From Oscillospiraceae bacterium (GTDB lineage: Bacteria; Bacillota; Clostridia; Oscillospirales; Acutalibacteraceae), in NCBI GenBank assembly GCA_015065505.1, contig SVQE01000006.1, forward strand, positions 1 through 62,690: a DNA stretch of 62,690 nucleotides, in the 5' to 3' direction. This document shows positions 35,115 to 44,056 of the stretch, piece after piece. The notes below the pieces were generated by a model. It had not been told where the DNA came from, did not search any database, and saw nothing but the letters and a program-made list of their open reading frames with translations. A program made the position numbers and the translations under genes. Position 1 is the stretch's first letter; each line of letters starts with the position of its first letter.

Positions 35115-35673
35115 TTATAAACGCTATCTCGAGCAGGACAGAATTGCTCTTTACAGAAAAACAAAACGCCCGAGAATTGCAGGCGATGAAATCTGGCAGT
35201 ACGAAAGACTTCTTCGCAAAACCGAATACTATATGAACTGCCACAAAACACCCGTCGGCAAGGCTGTTTCGGTTTTTCTTCATTTTCGCCTCAGAAAAAT
35301 GGGAAGAAAGCTCGGCGGCTATCACATTCCGCCCAATGCGTTTGAAGAAGGACTTTCAATCGCACACTGGGGTCCGATTGTGGTTCATCCGACTGCAAAA
35401 ATCGGAAAGAACTGCCGCATTCATCAATGCGTTACAATAGGCGCTACCAACGGAGTTTTTCAGGCAGCGAATATGGGCGATAATATTTTCATAGGTCCGT
35501 GTTCTTCAATTATCGGTGATATCACCATAGGCAGCGATATTGCAATCGGCGCAAACACCGTTGTTACAAAAAGCTTTGAAGAAAACGGCATAACCATTGC
35601 AGGAACGCCTGCAAAAAAAATCAGCGATAACAATTCGCACGCCAATCTGGCGCCCGGTCTTAATTTAGATTAA
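35095..35673 (+). CDS. serine acetyltransferase-like hexapeptide O-acetyltransferase
   Basis: 192 residues. A helical N-terminus (1-75) is followed by a left-handed beta-helix of hexapeptide repeats (IGKNCRIHQCVTIGA, IGDITIGSDIAIGAN). The catalytic-type His is in LSIAHWGPIVVHP. Close to the CysE-like acetyltransferases found in polysaccharide clusters, so it probably O-acetylates a sugar from acetyl-CoA rather than serving cysteine synthesis. It overlaps the previous gene by 20 bp, with AAAGGAG inside that gene. Confidence 0.82.
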   Translation: MIQSKADYKRYLEQDRIALYRKTKRPRIAGDEIWQYERLLRKTEYYMNCHKTPVGKAVSVFLHFRLRKMGRKLGGYHIPPNAFEEGLSIAHWGPIVVHPTAKIGKNCRIHQCVTIGATNGVFQAANMGDNIFIGPCSSIIGDITIGSDIAIGANTVVTKSFEENGITIAGTPAKKISDNNSHANLAPGLNLD

Positions 35674-35689
35674 CTAAGGAGATTTTCCG

Positions 35690-36601
35690 ATGGCAAAAGT
35701 AAAGGATAATGCGCCAAAGAAAAAGCGCAGGTTCTTTAAGTTAAAAGTATTCTTGATAATTCTGCTTGTTCTGATTGCCGCAGTCGGCGGAGTTTTCGGC
35801 GGAAATATGATAATAAATCAGAATTTCACCGTTTCGTTTTATCAGATTACTTCCGACAAGGTTTCAAACAACATCAGAATAGTTGAGCTTTCCGACCTGC
35901 ATAACACAGAGTTCGGCAAAAACAACAGCAAGCTGATTGAAAAAATCGAATCCCTGCACCCCGATTTAATCGTTTATGCAGGCGATATGATGAACGAAAA
36001 GGACAGCGATTATTCAGTTGTTTTCGAGCTTTCCGATGAGCTCAGCAAAATCGCTCCGATTTATGCCTGCTACGGCAACAACGAGCTTGACCAGCAACTG
36101 TTTTATGACTCCACCTTCAGAAGGCAGCTTGAATCCCACCACGTTACTCTTCTGAGCAACGAGGCAATGGATGTTGAGGTTGGCAGCTCCGTTATTCAGC
36201 TTATCGGCATTTCGGATAATGCCGAGCAGTTTGATGTTAAAACCAATAACGCAAAAAGATTCATTGAAAATCTTGAGCCCACCGATAATTGCAGAATCTG
36301 TTTAACCCACTATCCCGAGCTGTTCAACAGCAAGCTTCTTAACAGGGATATTGATATTGCTTTTACGGGTCATGCTCACGGCGGTCATATCCGTGTTCCT
36401 TATTTCGGCGGACTTTACAGCCCCGGTGAGGGCTTCCTTCCGAAATTCACCTCGGGAGTTGTTGAAGCCGACGACGGAACAAAGGTTGTAGTCAGCCGCG
36501 GTCTCGGCAATTCCAACGAAGCCACAGGAATAGAACATGTTGAAATCCCCAGAATCAACAATCAGCCCGAACTGGTTGTTGTTGACATCTGCTGGTATTA
36601 A
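35690..36601 (+). CDS. membrane-anchored calcineurin-like metallophosphoesterase
   Basis: 303 residues. A basic start and one TM (19-45) precede an outside catalytic domain. Metal motifs are LSDLHN (D-x-H), YAGDMMNE, CYGNNELD, LTHYPE and FTGHAHGGH. The usual GNHE reads GNNE, so the catalytic His is replaced by Asn; the metal-binding residues remain. Similar to YkuE/YaeI-type phosphodiesterases. In this operon it may remove undecaprenyl-linked or polymer phosphates, though the His change makes catalysis uncertain. 16 bp after the acetyltransferase. Confidence 0.82.
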   Translation: MAKVKDNAPKKKRRFFKLKVFLIILLVLIAAVGGVFGGNMIINQNFTVSFYQITSDKVSNNIRIVELSDLHNTEFGKNNSKLIEKIESLHPDLIVYAGDMMNEKDSDYSVVFELSDELSKIAPIYACYGNNELDQQLFYDSTFRRQLESHHVTLLSNEAMDVEVGSSVIQLIGISDNAEQFDVKTNNAKRFIENLEPTDNCRICLTHYPELFNSKLLNRDIDIAFTGHAHGGHIRVPYFGGLYSPGEGFLPKFTSGVVEADDGTKVVVSRGLGNSNEATGIEHVEIPRINNQPELVVVDICWY

Positions 36602-36637
36602 TATTACGAATAACTTTGATGAAAGGAGGAACGGTTT

Positions 36638-38110
36638 ATGAAGAAAAAAGCTGAAGAAAAGCCTTTGAAGGAAAAGAAGCAAAAAGAGAAAAAGCAAAAG
36701 AAACAGAAAACTGAAGCTTCCGTTAAAAATAACGGCAAAAGAAGCTTCCGTCTTTTCGGCAATCTCACAAGAAGGCTTATTGCCCCCATAAACAAAGTGC
36801 TTGATGGCATCGACACCGATTATGCCGACCGTTCCCGTTCAAGAAAAGCATTAATAGCAATGCTTAAGCTCAGAAAGCCGATTTGCATTCTGCTTATTGC
36901 CGCCGTTGCGGTTTCAGGCTGCTATTTTGTTATCAGCAGCGACAGCTCCGCAACTGCAGAAATGAGCCTTAACTACGAGGAAGGTGCTTACGGACTTAAT
37001 CCAAACTCAACGCGCTTTTATGTTTATGATATTGAAAGCCCCGAGGTTGTTGAAGGAATGCTTTATTACTGCGGTATAGACCCCGAAACGGTTGATATCA
37101 ACAGTATTATTGACTGCATATCCGTTCGTCCGACCAATGCAAAAGCATTCTCGGAGGAAAGTCTGTTTATCTCAACAACATTTAAGATAACAATGAAGCA
37201 GCCCTCACAAATCAAAAATGTTGATGTTGAAGACCTTTTGATGTTCCTTTGCAAGTCATACAAGGATTATTTCTATTCGAAATATACTGAAAACCGTTCA
37301 ATTCTCTCCTTCGATATTGAAGACTTCAACGACCAGGAATTTATGGTTATTGCCGATTTGTTCGACCTTAAGGCACAGCAGATTGAAAAATATCTGAACA
37401 CAAGGGTTAAGCAGAGCAAAACCTTCACCGAAAAGGAATCCGACACAACCTTTAAATCCCTTGTTCAGAAGGTTGACGATATAAGAAGCTACGATGTTGA
37501 AAAATACCGCTCATTTGTTAAAGAGGCAGGCTGTTCACACGACAAGGCGCGCTACATCCGTTCGCTTGAATATGTTAACCGCATTAACAACTTAACCTTT
37601 AACAAGGATATGGCGGCATACACAATTAATAATGAAGGAATTCAGATGTACAACGAATTAATGGCAAACGTTGTAATGATTCCCTCCATTGATAAGGAAA
37701 AGAACACCTATTATATGTCCCGAACAAAAACGGGTATGGACTATATGGCAAAGCAGGCTGACGACCGTCTTGCTTCCGCAAAGGAGCTTGACAGAGAGGT
37801 TAAGCACAACGACGATATTATCGCAAAGATGGGCGCCGGCGAAAACAAGAGCAGCGATATTCAGAAGGCTTATAAAATGATTGATGACATCAATCAGAAG
37901 TTTTCAGACCTTTCAAAGCAGATTGAAAATGTTGACAAGGCATATGTTAAATATAAAACAAAGGATTATTTAACATTTAAAACTTCACACCCATCCTTTA
38001 AGCAGAAGCTTCAGCCCACAAAGCTGATAGTTATTGCAGGCGCACTTCTTGCGCTGATTTTCGCTGCAATCTGGTTAAAGTTTAAGCATTTCACGGCGGA
38101 GGTATTATAG
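36638..38110 (+). CDS. Wzz-like polysaccharide co-polymerase, two TM segments
   Basis: 490 residues. A very Lys-rich cytoplasmic head (1-35) and a linker lead to TM1 at about 85-105 (CILLIAAVAVSGCYFVI). A large outside domain with long helices follows (110-455), then TM2 at about 460-480 and a short tail. This two-TM, coiled outside form fits chain-length regulators, but no P-x2-P-x4-S-P-type motif by TM2 and no kinase domain are seen. It is followed one base later by a second protein of the same plan, so the two may act together. Assignment rests on topology and context only. Confidence 0.6.
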   Translation: MKKKAEEKPLKEKKQKEKKQKKQKTEASVKNNGKRSFRLFGNLTRRLIAPINKVLDGIDTDYADRSRSRKALIAMLKLRKPICILLIAAVAVSGCYFVISSDSSATAEMSLNYEEGAYGLNPNSTRFYVYDIESPEVVEGMLYYCGIDPETVDINSIIDCISVRPTNAKAFSEESLFISTTFKITMKQPSQIKNVDVEDLLMFLCKSYKDYFYSKYTENRSILSFDIEDFNDQEFMVIADLFDLKAQQIEKYLNTRVKQSKTFTEKESDTTFKSLVQKVDDIRSYDVEKYRSFVKEAGCSHDKARYIRSLEYVNRINNLTFNKDMAAYTINNEGIQMYNELMANVVMIPSIDKEKNTYYMSRTKTGMDYMAKQADDRLASAKELDREVKHNDDIIAKMGAGENKSSDIQKAYKMIDDINQKFSDLSKQIENVDKAYVKYKTKDYLTFKTSHPSFKQKLQPTKLIVIAGALLALIFAAIWLKFKHFTAEVL

Positions 38111-38111
38111 T

Positions 38112-39881
38112 ATGAAAGAATTTCAATTATTACGATACCTTTCAAAGGGAAAATTCATTATTTTAATAGTTGCGCTCGTTGGCGCCGTCTGGGTTTACTT
38201 CTATGCAAACTCACAGCAGGTTTACACCGCTTCAACGGTTATCCGCTATGCAAACACAGCAATCGACCAGGGACTTACGCCCAACGGCTCAAAGCTTGAT
38301 GTTTCGGAAATCTATTCCTCAACGGTTATTAAAGGCGCCATTGAGGATATGGGGCTTAACTGCACCGTTGACGAGGTTCGTTCAAAGGTTAAGGTTACAC
38401 CCATTATCCCCGAGGATGAGCAGGAAAAGAAGGAAACCGCGCTCAGCAAGGGCGAGGAATACTCCTACTTCCCCACCGATTATATAATCACCTATGAGGT
38501 TGGCTCCGACCGAAGCGCAAACTTCGCAGGCAATATGCTTGATGCGATAATCAAAAACTACTATTCCTTCTATTCGGAAAAATATGTTGACCAGTTGATT
38601 CTGCCGAACAACGCGTCCAACATTTCATCAAACGATTACGACTATATTGAAAGTGCCGAAATTATTCAGCAATCGCTGAAGGATGTTGACGATTATCTGC
38701 TTCAGAAAAAGAGCAATTATCCCGATTTCAGAGCATCTGCAACAGGCTATTCCTTTACGGACCTTGAAAATATTTATTCATATATTATGGATAACAAGGT
38801 TCCTCATCTGTATGCAAGTGTTCTTCAGAATAAATACACCAAGGATAACGATTTGCTTCTTAAAAAGCAGCAGAGCAAAATCGAAAGCATTGAAATCGAT
38901 ATCAAAAACAACTCGGAAAAATCGGATAAGCTCAAAGCCCTTATCGATAACTACAGCGATAAGAACATAAGCACCCAGAGAACCGAGGACGGCGAGAGAG
39001 GCGATTCATCCATAATTATGGATGTTGAAGGCTATGACGGCGAAATAGATGTTGTTACAACCTACGACGACCTGCTGCTTGAATATGTTAAAATCAATCA
39101 GACAATCGAAAACGATAAGATTGATAAGGAACACGCCGAATACATTAAATCCGTTTTTGTTGATAACACAAGCAATCAGGTTTTAAACAGCGATGTTGAG
39201 CAGGATATTGAAGAGCTTGTTGAGCTGCTTAACACCGAATATGCGGTTGTTCAGGCAACAGCTTCCGAGCTTAACGAATACCTCGGTGCAAGCTATCTTA
39301 ACATTCTCAACTCGGTTGTAACCGCACAGAAGGTTAACATCAAGCTCTATCTTGCACTTGCAGTTGTATTCTTCCTGTTCTTCGGCTGTGCAGGCGCAGT
39401 TCTTGTCGGCAGACTTAACGACTTTATTCAGTACATTCTCTATACTGATAAAACAACAAAGCTTCCCAACAGACAGATGTGCGATGTTCGCATTAACGCA
39501 TTAAGCGAGAAAGACCTTCCCGACCAGTTCACCTGCTTGATTGTCAGGGTTGATAACCTTAAACAGATGAACGATACGCTGGGGCACTCGGCAGGAGATA
39601 CGCTGCTGAGGGATGTCGGCGAGATACTGAAGTCCATATCCCGAAACTACGGCTTTATGGGCTGGAACCAGGGCGGCGGCTTCCTCGGACTGTTTGAGCA
39701 GTGCTCGGCAGACAAGGCTGATTTGTTTGTTGATATGCTTGAAAAGAGAATCAACGAATATAACGACACTCAGACCGAGCTTGAAGCTAAATACACCGTT
39801 GCTTACAGCAACACAACCAAGGATAAGATTTACGACATTCGCCAACTTATCCGCAACACAAACGACAGAATTTTTAAATAA
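38112..39881 (+). CDS. Wzz-like co-polymerase fused to degenerate GGDEF domain
   Basis: 589 residues. TM1 at about 15-32, then a Wzz-type outside domain (33-415): YTASTVIRYANTA, SEIYSSTVIKGAIEDMGL and long helices. TM2 is at about 418-440. The cytoplasmic GGDEF-fold domain (445-589) has TDKTTKLPNRQ, RVDNLKQMNDTLGHSAGDTLLRD in two runs (VDNLKQMNDTLGH, AGDTLLRD), but QGGGFLG where GGDEF should stand, so the Asp/Glu needed for catalysis are lost. No RxxD pair is at the standard spot. It probably senses rather than makes a nucleotide, or is a structural relic. Last operon gene before a terminator. Confidence 0.78.
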   Translation: MKEFQLLRYLSKGKFIILIVALVGAVWVYFYANSQQVYTASTVIRYANTAIDQGLTPNGSKLDVSEIYSSTVIKGAIEDMGLNCTVDEVRSKVKVTPIIPEDEQEKKETALSKGEEYSYFPTDYIITYEVGSDRSANFAGNMLDAIIKNYYSFYSEKYVDQLILPNNASNISSNDYDYIESAEIIQQSLKDVDDYLLQKKSNYPDFRASATGYSFTDLENIYSYIMDNKVPHLYASVLQNKYTKDNDLLLKKQQSKIESIEIDIKNNSEKSDKLKALIDNYSDKNISTQRTEDGERGDSSIIMDVEGYDGEIDVVTTYDDLLLEYVKINQTIENDKIDKEHAEYIKSVFVDNTSNQVLNSDVEQDIEELVELLNTEYAVVQATASELNEYLGASYLNILNSVVTAQKVNIKLYLALAVVFFLFFGCAGAVLVGRLNDFIQYILYTDKTTKLPNRQMCDVRINALSEKDLPDQFTCLIVRVDNLKQMNDTLGHSAGDTLLRDVGEILKSISRNYGFMGWNQGGGFLGLFEQCSADKADLFVDMLEKRINEYNDTQTELEAKYTVAYSNTTKDKIYDIRQLIRNTNDRIFK

Positions 39882-39888
39882 TTCAATT

Positions 39889-39924
39889 AAAAAATCCCGA
39901 ATGAATGATTCGGGATTTTTGTTT
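39889..39924. terminator. bidirectional terminator closing the polysaccharide operon
   Basis: AAAATCCCGA-ATGAATGAT-TCGGGATTTTT between convergent genes. Confidence 0.85.
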
Positions 39925-39927
39925 TAT

Positions 39928-41049
39928 TTATTTTTCAACTTCGTTATGATATTTCTGTGCGTCGCTGTTCCAATGTTCCTCTTGCTCGGGGGTAAGCTTG
40001 CTCTTTGTTAAGCCGAAATCATCGGCAAGAATTTTTGCGTAATCACCCGTTACCTTTGTTGCGCCTTTTATATTCAGGTGGTCGCCGTTATCCTTTCTGT
40101 CTTTCAGCCAGTCAAAGCCTATTCTCTGAATCTCGGTATTGTAATCGGTGAAGGATATTCCGAGCGAATCGCAAACGCGCTGTGTTCCCTTGTGTTTAGC
40201 ATAGTTCCAAATCTTGCCCGAGGGCACGCAAACAACTGCCATTTTTGCATTATGCTCGTCGCAGAGGGCTTTTATATTCTTCAAATCCTGAACATTCTTT
40301 TCGCTGACGGGGTTTTCTTCGTCGTTTTCACTGCCCATATAGCTGTCGCCATAATAGAAAGGTCTTACGGCTGTGCTGTAAAGAAATCCCTTTGTAATAA
40401 GATAATATCTTTTTTCCGTTTCGGTGAAGTCCTCGCGGCTCAGCTCCTGCCAGCGGTCGTGATATTTCATCAAAGATTCCTGATACGCGATAAGCGAAAG
40501 AAGCTCGTCGTTCCATTCACTAAGCTTGTTATTTAAGAAATCCTTATCATAGCTTGATTCTTTCTTCTCTTTCGGTGCAGGCGCTTTTTTCTTTTTCTTT
40601 TTATCCGTTTTAACGGGCGTTTTTTCCAAAGCCTCTAAATCGTTTCGGTCGGAAGAATATGAATAAAAGCAATTCGCTTCAATAACAACAACCTTCGGGG
40701 ACTGCTTTTTAAATACATCCTCAAGAATTTTCAACAGCTCGCCCGGCTCAAGCACGGGACCGCCGATAACGCACGAGGTTATCCCCTGCTCTTCCCATAT
40801 CTGAATGGGGTTAATCGCTCTGTAAACATTCGAGTTTCCTGCAAAAACAACATCAAGCGTGTTTTCCTCTTCGCCCTTATAAGCATAGGTTATGTAGTGG
40901 CTGTAGCCGTTTGTATCCATTCCGTCCTTTGGATGAAAAACAACCGAAAAGGCGCAGAACAGCAAAATGCACACCAAAGAAAAAGCAAGCAATCTCAGAG
41001 AGCCCTTAGTGTTTGCACTCATTCTCTTTTCTTTCTTAGAATTCCGCAT
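39928..41049 (-). CDS. membrane-anchored SGNH-like acyltransferase partner (AlgX/DltD-like)
   Basis: 373 residues. A single N-terminal TM (about 20-40) is followed by an outside SGNH-type domain. VVFAGNSNVYRAINP near 68 carries the candidate nucleophile Ser in GNSN, and GDHLNIKGA near 325 gives the D-x-x-N/H block. A Lys/Pro-rich insert lies at about 143-165. Such proteins finish O-acyl transfer to exopolysaccharides or teichoic acids using acyl groups moved by an MBOAT protein, here the gene directly upstream. ATG 41049 overlaps that gene by 14 bp; ATG 41022 is an alternative with an equally poor ribosome site. Confidence 0.75.
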   Translation of the reverse strand: MRNSKKEKRMSANTKGSLRLLAFSLVCILLFCAFSVVFHPKDGMDTNGYSHYITYAYKGEEENTLDVVFAGNSNVYRAINPIQIWEEQGITSCVIGGPVLEPGELLKILEDVFKKQSPKVVVIEANCFYSYSSDRNDLEALEKTPVKTDKKKKKKAPAPKEKKESSYDKDFLNNKLSEWNDELLSLIAYQESLMKYHDRWQELSREDFTETEKRYYLITKGFLYSTAVRPFYYGDSYMGSENDEENPVSEKNVQDLKNIKALCDEHNAKMAVVCVPSGKIWNYAKHKGTQRVCDSLGISFTDYNTEIQRIGFDWLKDRKDNGDHLNIKGATKVTGDYAKILADDFGLTKSKLTPEQEEHWNSDAQKYHNEVEK

Positions 41050-42625
41050 AAATCATACCTGCGTTTTCAAAATTTCCCCCGTAAACACCGAGGATAATTG
41101 TTGCAAAAATTAAAACAAGATAAACCGTCCACCTGAGAGCCAGAGGCTTTCCGTCAAGCTCGGAGCGGATGTCGTGCCCTTTTTCTTTAAGAAGTCCTAT
41201 AACAAGAAGCACGCAAACGCCAAGCGCCAAAACAACATAATCCTTATAGCTTATGCCTTCAACGGCAATACCGCCGTTTACAAGCTGCGCGAAATTAACG
41301 CTTGTTAAGATTTTAATAAGCATTGCTGCGCTTTCTTTCAGCGTTTCGCTTCTGAAAATCAGCATACCGATATTAACAAGGATAAAGGTTCTTGCAATCT
41401 GAAATGCGTGAAAAGCCTTGCTCTCCCTGCTGATTTTGCTTTTTGCAAAGGCTTTGTCGAAAATCGGCGCAAAAAATTCGCCGAGCATCATAAGAATATA
41501 ATAGTATAAGCCGTAGGCAATATATTTCCAGCTTGCGCCGTGCCAAATTCCGTTGCAGAACCAGACGAAAAACAGCGCATATGCAGCAGGAACAACCCTT
41601 TTCAGATTATCGCTTTTGAAATGCTTTTTCGCAAAGGCGTTAACCCTTTTGAAGCCCGATGAGGTTGCAACCGAATAGAAAACATAGTCCTTTAAGAAGG
41701 TTCCGAGAGTTATATGCCATCTGCGCCAGAACTCATTAACCGAGCGCGAGAAGAACGGCTGTCTGAAATTTTCTGCAAGCTTTATTCCGAAAAGCTCCGA
41801 GGTTCCGCTTACAATTTCGATACAGCCCGAAAAATCGGCATAGAGCTGCAGGGTGTAAAGCAAAACTGCAAGAAAAATTGCCGTGCCGCCGAGTGAATCC
41901 GATTTCTCGAAAAGTCCTGAAACAATAACCCCTGCTCTGTCTGCAATAACAAGCTTCTTGAAGAAGCCGAACATAATCAGCAGAGCGCCGTTTTTCATCT
42001 GCTCATAGCTGAATTTGTGTTCCTGGCGGAACTGTTCATCAAGGGCATCAAATCTGTCGAAAGGACCTTCCATAATATGCGGAAAATAGCTGACGAAAAG
42101 CAGCAGCCTGAAATAATTCTTTTCGGCTTTATATTTTCCTCTGTAAACATCGGTTATATAGCTTACCGACATAAGCGTGTAGTATGAAATACCGAGCGGA
42201 AGAATCAGCGCAAAAACGGGTATTACCTGCCCTGCTTTAAAAAGGGAAGCAACGCCGTTTATTATTGAGCCGAAGAAATTGCAGTATTTAAGCACCGCAA
42301 GTATTCCTATATCAAGCACTGCAACAACACTTATAACGCCATTTTTCTTCTTTGCGGTTTTTGCCTTAAACTGCTTGAATTCGGGCTTTTCAAGCTGTTT
42401 TTTTGCTTTTTTAACATCGGCATCAAGCGAAGTAATTTTTCTTGCGCCGAGATAAACAAGCAGCGTTGACAGCAATATAAATACTGTTAAAACCTGCGAG
42501 AAAACAGCATAAAAAGCCAGCGAGGCAACAAGCAAAACAGCCCACTGGCATTTTTTCGGCAGGGCATAATAAAACGCCATGCATATTAAAATGAAAATAA
42601 TGTAGATAAATGATGTGTATTCCAT
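41036..42625 (-). CDS. MBOAT family membrane O-acyltransferase
   Basis: 529 residues, about 11-12 TM helices. MBOAT hallmarks: GISYYTLMSVSYITDVYRGK, FPHIMEGPFDRF, LYADFSGCIEIVSG, NEFWRRWHITLGTFLKDYVFY in two runs, and WFCNGIWHGASWKYIAYGLYY with the family His (near 355) in NGIWHGAS. Like AlgI or DltB, it would move acyl groups to the outside for use by the SGNH partner. No clear ribosome site lies before ATG 42625. The pair sits at the edge of the polysaccharide locus, so acylation of that polymer is the natural guess. Confidence 0.88.
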   Translation of the reverse strand: MEYTSFIYIIFILICMAFYYALPKKCQWAVLLVASLAFYAVFSQVLTVFILLSTLLVYLGARKITSLDADVKKAKKQLEKPEFKQFKAKTAKKKNGVISVVAVLDIGILAVLKYCNFFGSIINGVASLFKAGQVIPVFALILPLGISYYTLMSVSYITDVYRGKYKAEKNYFRLLLFVSYFPHIMEGPFDRFDALDEQFRQEHKFSYEQMKNGALLIMFGFFKKLVIADRAGVIVSGLFEKSDSLGGTAIFLAVLLYTLQLYADFSGCIEIVSGTSELFGIKLAENFRQPFFSRSVNEFWRRWHITLGTFLKDYVFYSVATSSGFKRVNAFAKKHFKSDNLKRVVPAAYALFFVWFCNGIWHGASWKYIAYGLYYYILMMLGEFFAPIFDKAFAKSKISRESKAFHAFQIARTFILVNIGMLIFRSETLKESAAMLIKILTSVNFAQLVNGGIAVEGISYKDYVVLALGVCVLLVIGLLKEKGHDIRSELDGKPLALRWTVYLVLIFATIILGVYGGNFENAGMIYAEF

Positions 42626-42762
42626 AATTGATTAATCGCTTTTTCAGAAATAAATCTATGTATTACTCTATAACAAATGATGTTTTTTATCAAGACATAT
42701 GTTATGTTTTTTGCAAAAAACAGTTATAAAACAGCGAAAAAGCACGAAATACAATCCTCTTT

Positions 42763-42791
42763 TTGCTTTTTCGGTGCAGGCGTGATATAAT
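42763..42791 (+). promoter_or_regulatory. promoter of the GNAT gene
   Basis: TTGCTT (42763-42768), 17-bp spacer, TATAAT (42786-42791), 31 bp before the chosen start. Because it overlaps the first codons of the longer frame, it excludes a start at 42763. Confidence 0.6.
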
Positions 42792-42822
42792 AAACCGAAA
42801 AATAAAACGGGCGGTTATGATT

Positions 42823-43254
42823 ATGGATTGGATAATTAAAAAATTCAACGAGCTTTCGGCATCAGAGGTTTACGAAATTCTTAAATCACGCAGCGAAGTG
42901 TTTGTTAAGGAACAGCATATCTGTTGCATAGACCCCGACGGAATTGATTATGAAAGCACGCATATTTTCTGTGTTAAAAACGGGCGCGTTTCGGCATATT
43001 TAAGGGCATATCAATATGATGAAAGCACGGTTAAAATCGGAAGAGTGCTTACCCTTATTCACAGAACGGGGCTCGGAAGCGAGCTTATGAAAACCGCAGT
43101 GCGCGAAATTCCGAAAATAATGCCCTGCGAAAAAATATATGTTGCCGCGCAGAAGCAGGCAGTTCCGTTTTATGAAAAATGCGGTTTTACCGTAACTTCG
43201 GGTGAATACCTTGAAGAGGGCATTCCCCACCACGATATGATATTAAAACTTTAG
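42823..43254 (+). CDS. GNAT acetyltransferase, ElaA-like
   Basis: 143 residues from ATG 42823. YEILKSRSEVFVKEQHICCIDPDGID in two runs (LKSRSEVFVKEQ, CCIDPDGID) and the following H-x-F-C strand match ElaA-type N-acetyltransferases. RVLTLIHRTGLGSELMK is the acetyl-CoA-binding loop, and FYEKCGFTVTSGEYLEEGIPHHDM the typical end. Substrate unknown. An ATG two codons upstream is possible. It is a single-gene unit between its own promoter and a strong terminator. Confidence 0.85.
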   Translation: MDWIIKKFNELSASEVYEILKSRSEVFVKEQHICCIDPDGIDYESTHIFCVKNGRVSAYLRAYQYDESTVKIGRVLTLIHRTGLGSELMKTAVREIPKIMPCEKIYVAAQKQAVPFYEKCGFTVTSGEYLEEGIPHHDMILKL

Positions 43255-43270
43255 TGACGGCTTTAAATAC

Positions 43271-43310
43271 AAACCTGCCGCTGAACAACTGTTCAGCGGC
43301 AGGTTTTTGT
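43271..43310. terminator. bidirectional terminator
   Basis: AAACCTGCCGCTGAAC pairs perfectly with GTTCAGCGGCAGGTTT around AACT, between convergent genes. Confidence 0.9.
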
Positions 43311-43314
43311 TTTA

Positions 43315-43890
43315 TTAAGCATTAATTATCAGACATTCATCATCCTTAATAGTATATACGGGGTATTTGCCCTTTTCTTTTTCGGCGAGATAATACTTTT
43401 CCCTTTCTTTTGAATAGTGGCAGATAAGAATTCCGTTAAACAAGCCGAGTCCGTTAAAATCAGTAAAACCCTCGGGAAGCTCGTCGAAATTTTTAATATG
43501 CTCTATGTTCATACTAACAATATGTGCGCCTGCGCTGCCGCCAATAAAGGCTGCGCCGTTTTTAACGAAGCTAACAATTAATTCATCCGCCTTTGCGTCC
43601 CTGATTTTCTGAAAGGTTTTAAAGGTGTTTCCGCCGCCGATATAAATGCAGTCAAGCTCGCTTTCGCTGAATGCCGACGGGTTATCGTAGTCAAAAACAA
43701 AAATATTGTTCTTTGCAAAGCCTGCTTTTTTGAGTCTGTCGCGGTAGGAACGGTTTTCAATATTCTTTCTGCTGAAATTCTCGTTCGGGAAATACAGTAT
43801 TCTGCACTGCTTTACGGGCTTTGGCAAATTCTCTAAAATAACTCTTTTTGAATTTTCGTTGCTGAAATCCATCGAACTTAAAAGCAACAT
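43315..43890 (-). CDS. peptidase S51 (dipeptidase E-like) family protein
   Basis: 191 residues from ATG 43890, which has AAGGAG seven bases upstream; a longer frame above it is rejected. Short-chain S51 layout: IYIGGGNTFKTF near 93, FIGGSAGAHIV near 127 with Ser as expected nucleophile, then GLGLFNG and ICHYS with the family His. Such enzymes cut Asp-X dipeptides or related substrates in the cytosol. Its promoter lies in the divergent gap 43891-44056; no sharp signal chosen. Confidence 0.85.
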   Translation of the reverse strand: MLLLSSMDFSNENSKRVILENLPKPVKQCRILYFPNENFSRKNIENRSYRDRLKKAGFAKNNIFVFDYDNPSAFSESELDCIYIGGGNTFKTFQKIRDAKADELIVSFVKNGAAFIGGSAGAHIVSMNIEHIKNFDELPEGFTDFNGLGLFNGILICHYSKEREKYYLAEKEKGKYPVYTIKDDECLIINA

Positions 43891-44056
43891 TGTTTTTCTC
43901 CTTAAAATAGTTATTTTAATACTATCATAAATACATATCTTATGCAAATATTAACTTTTATTCATAATTTGCATATTTATTCATAAAAAGGGTTGATTTT
44001 TAACTTATCATTTACTAAGATAATCTGGGCACACTAATTCGGAGGCGAATACAATA

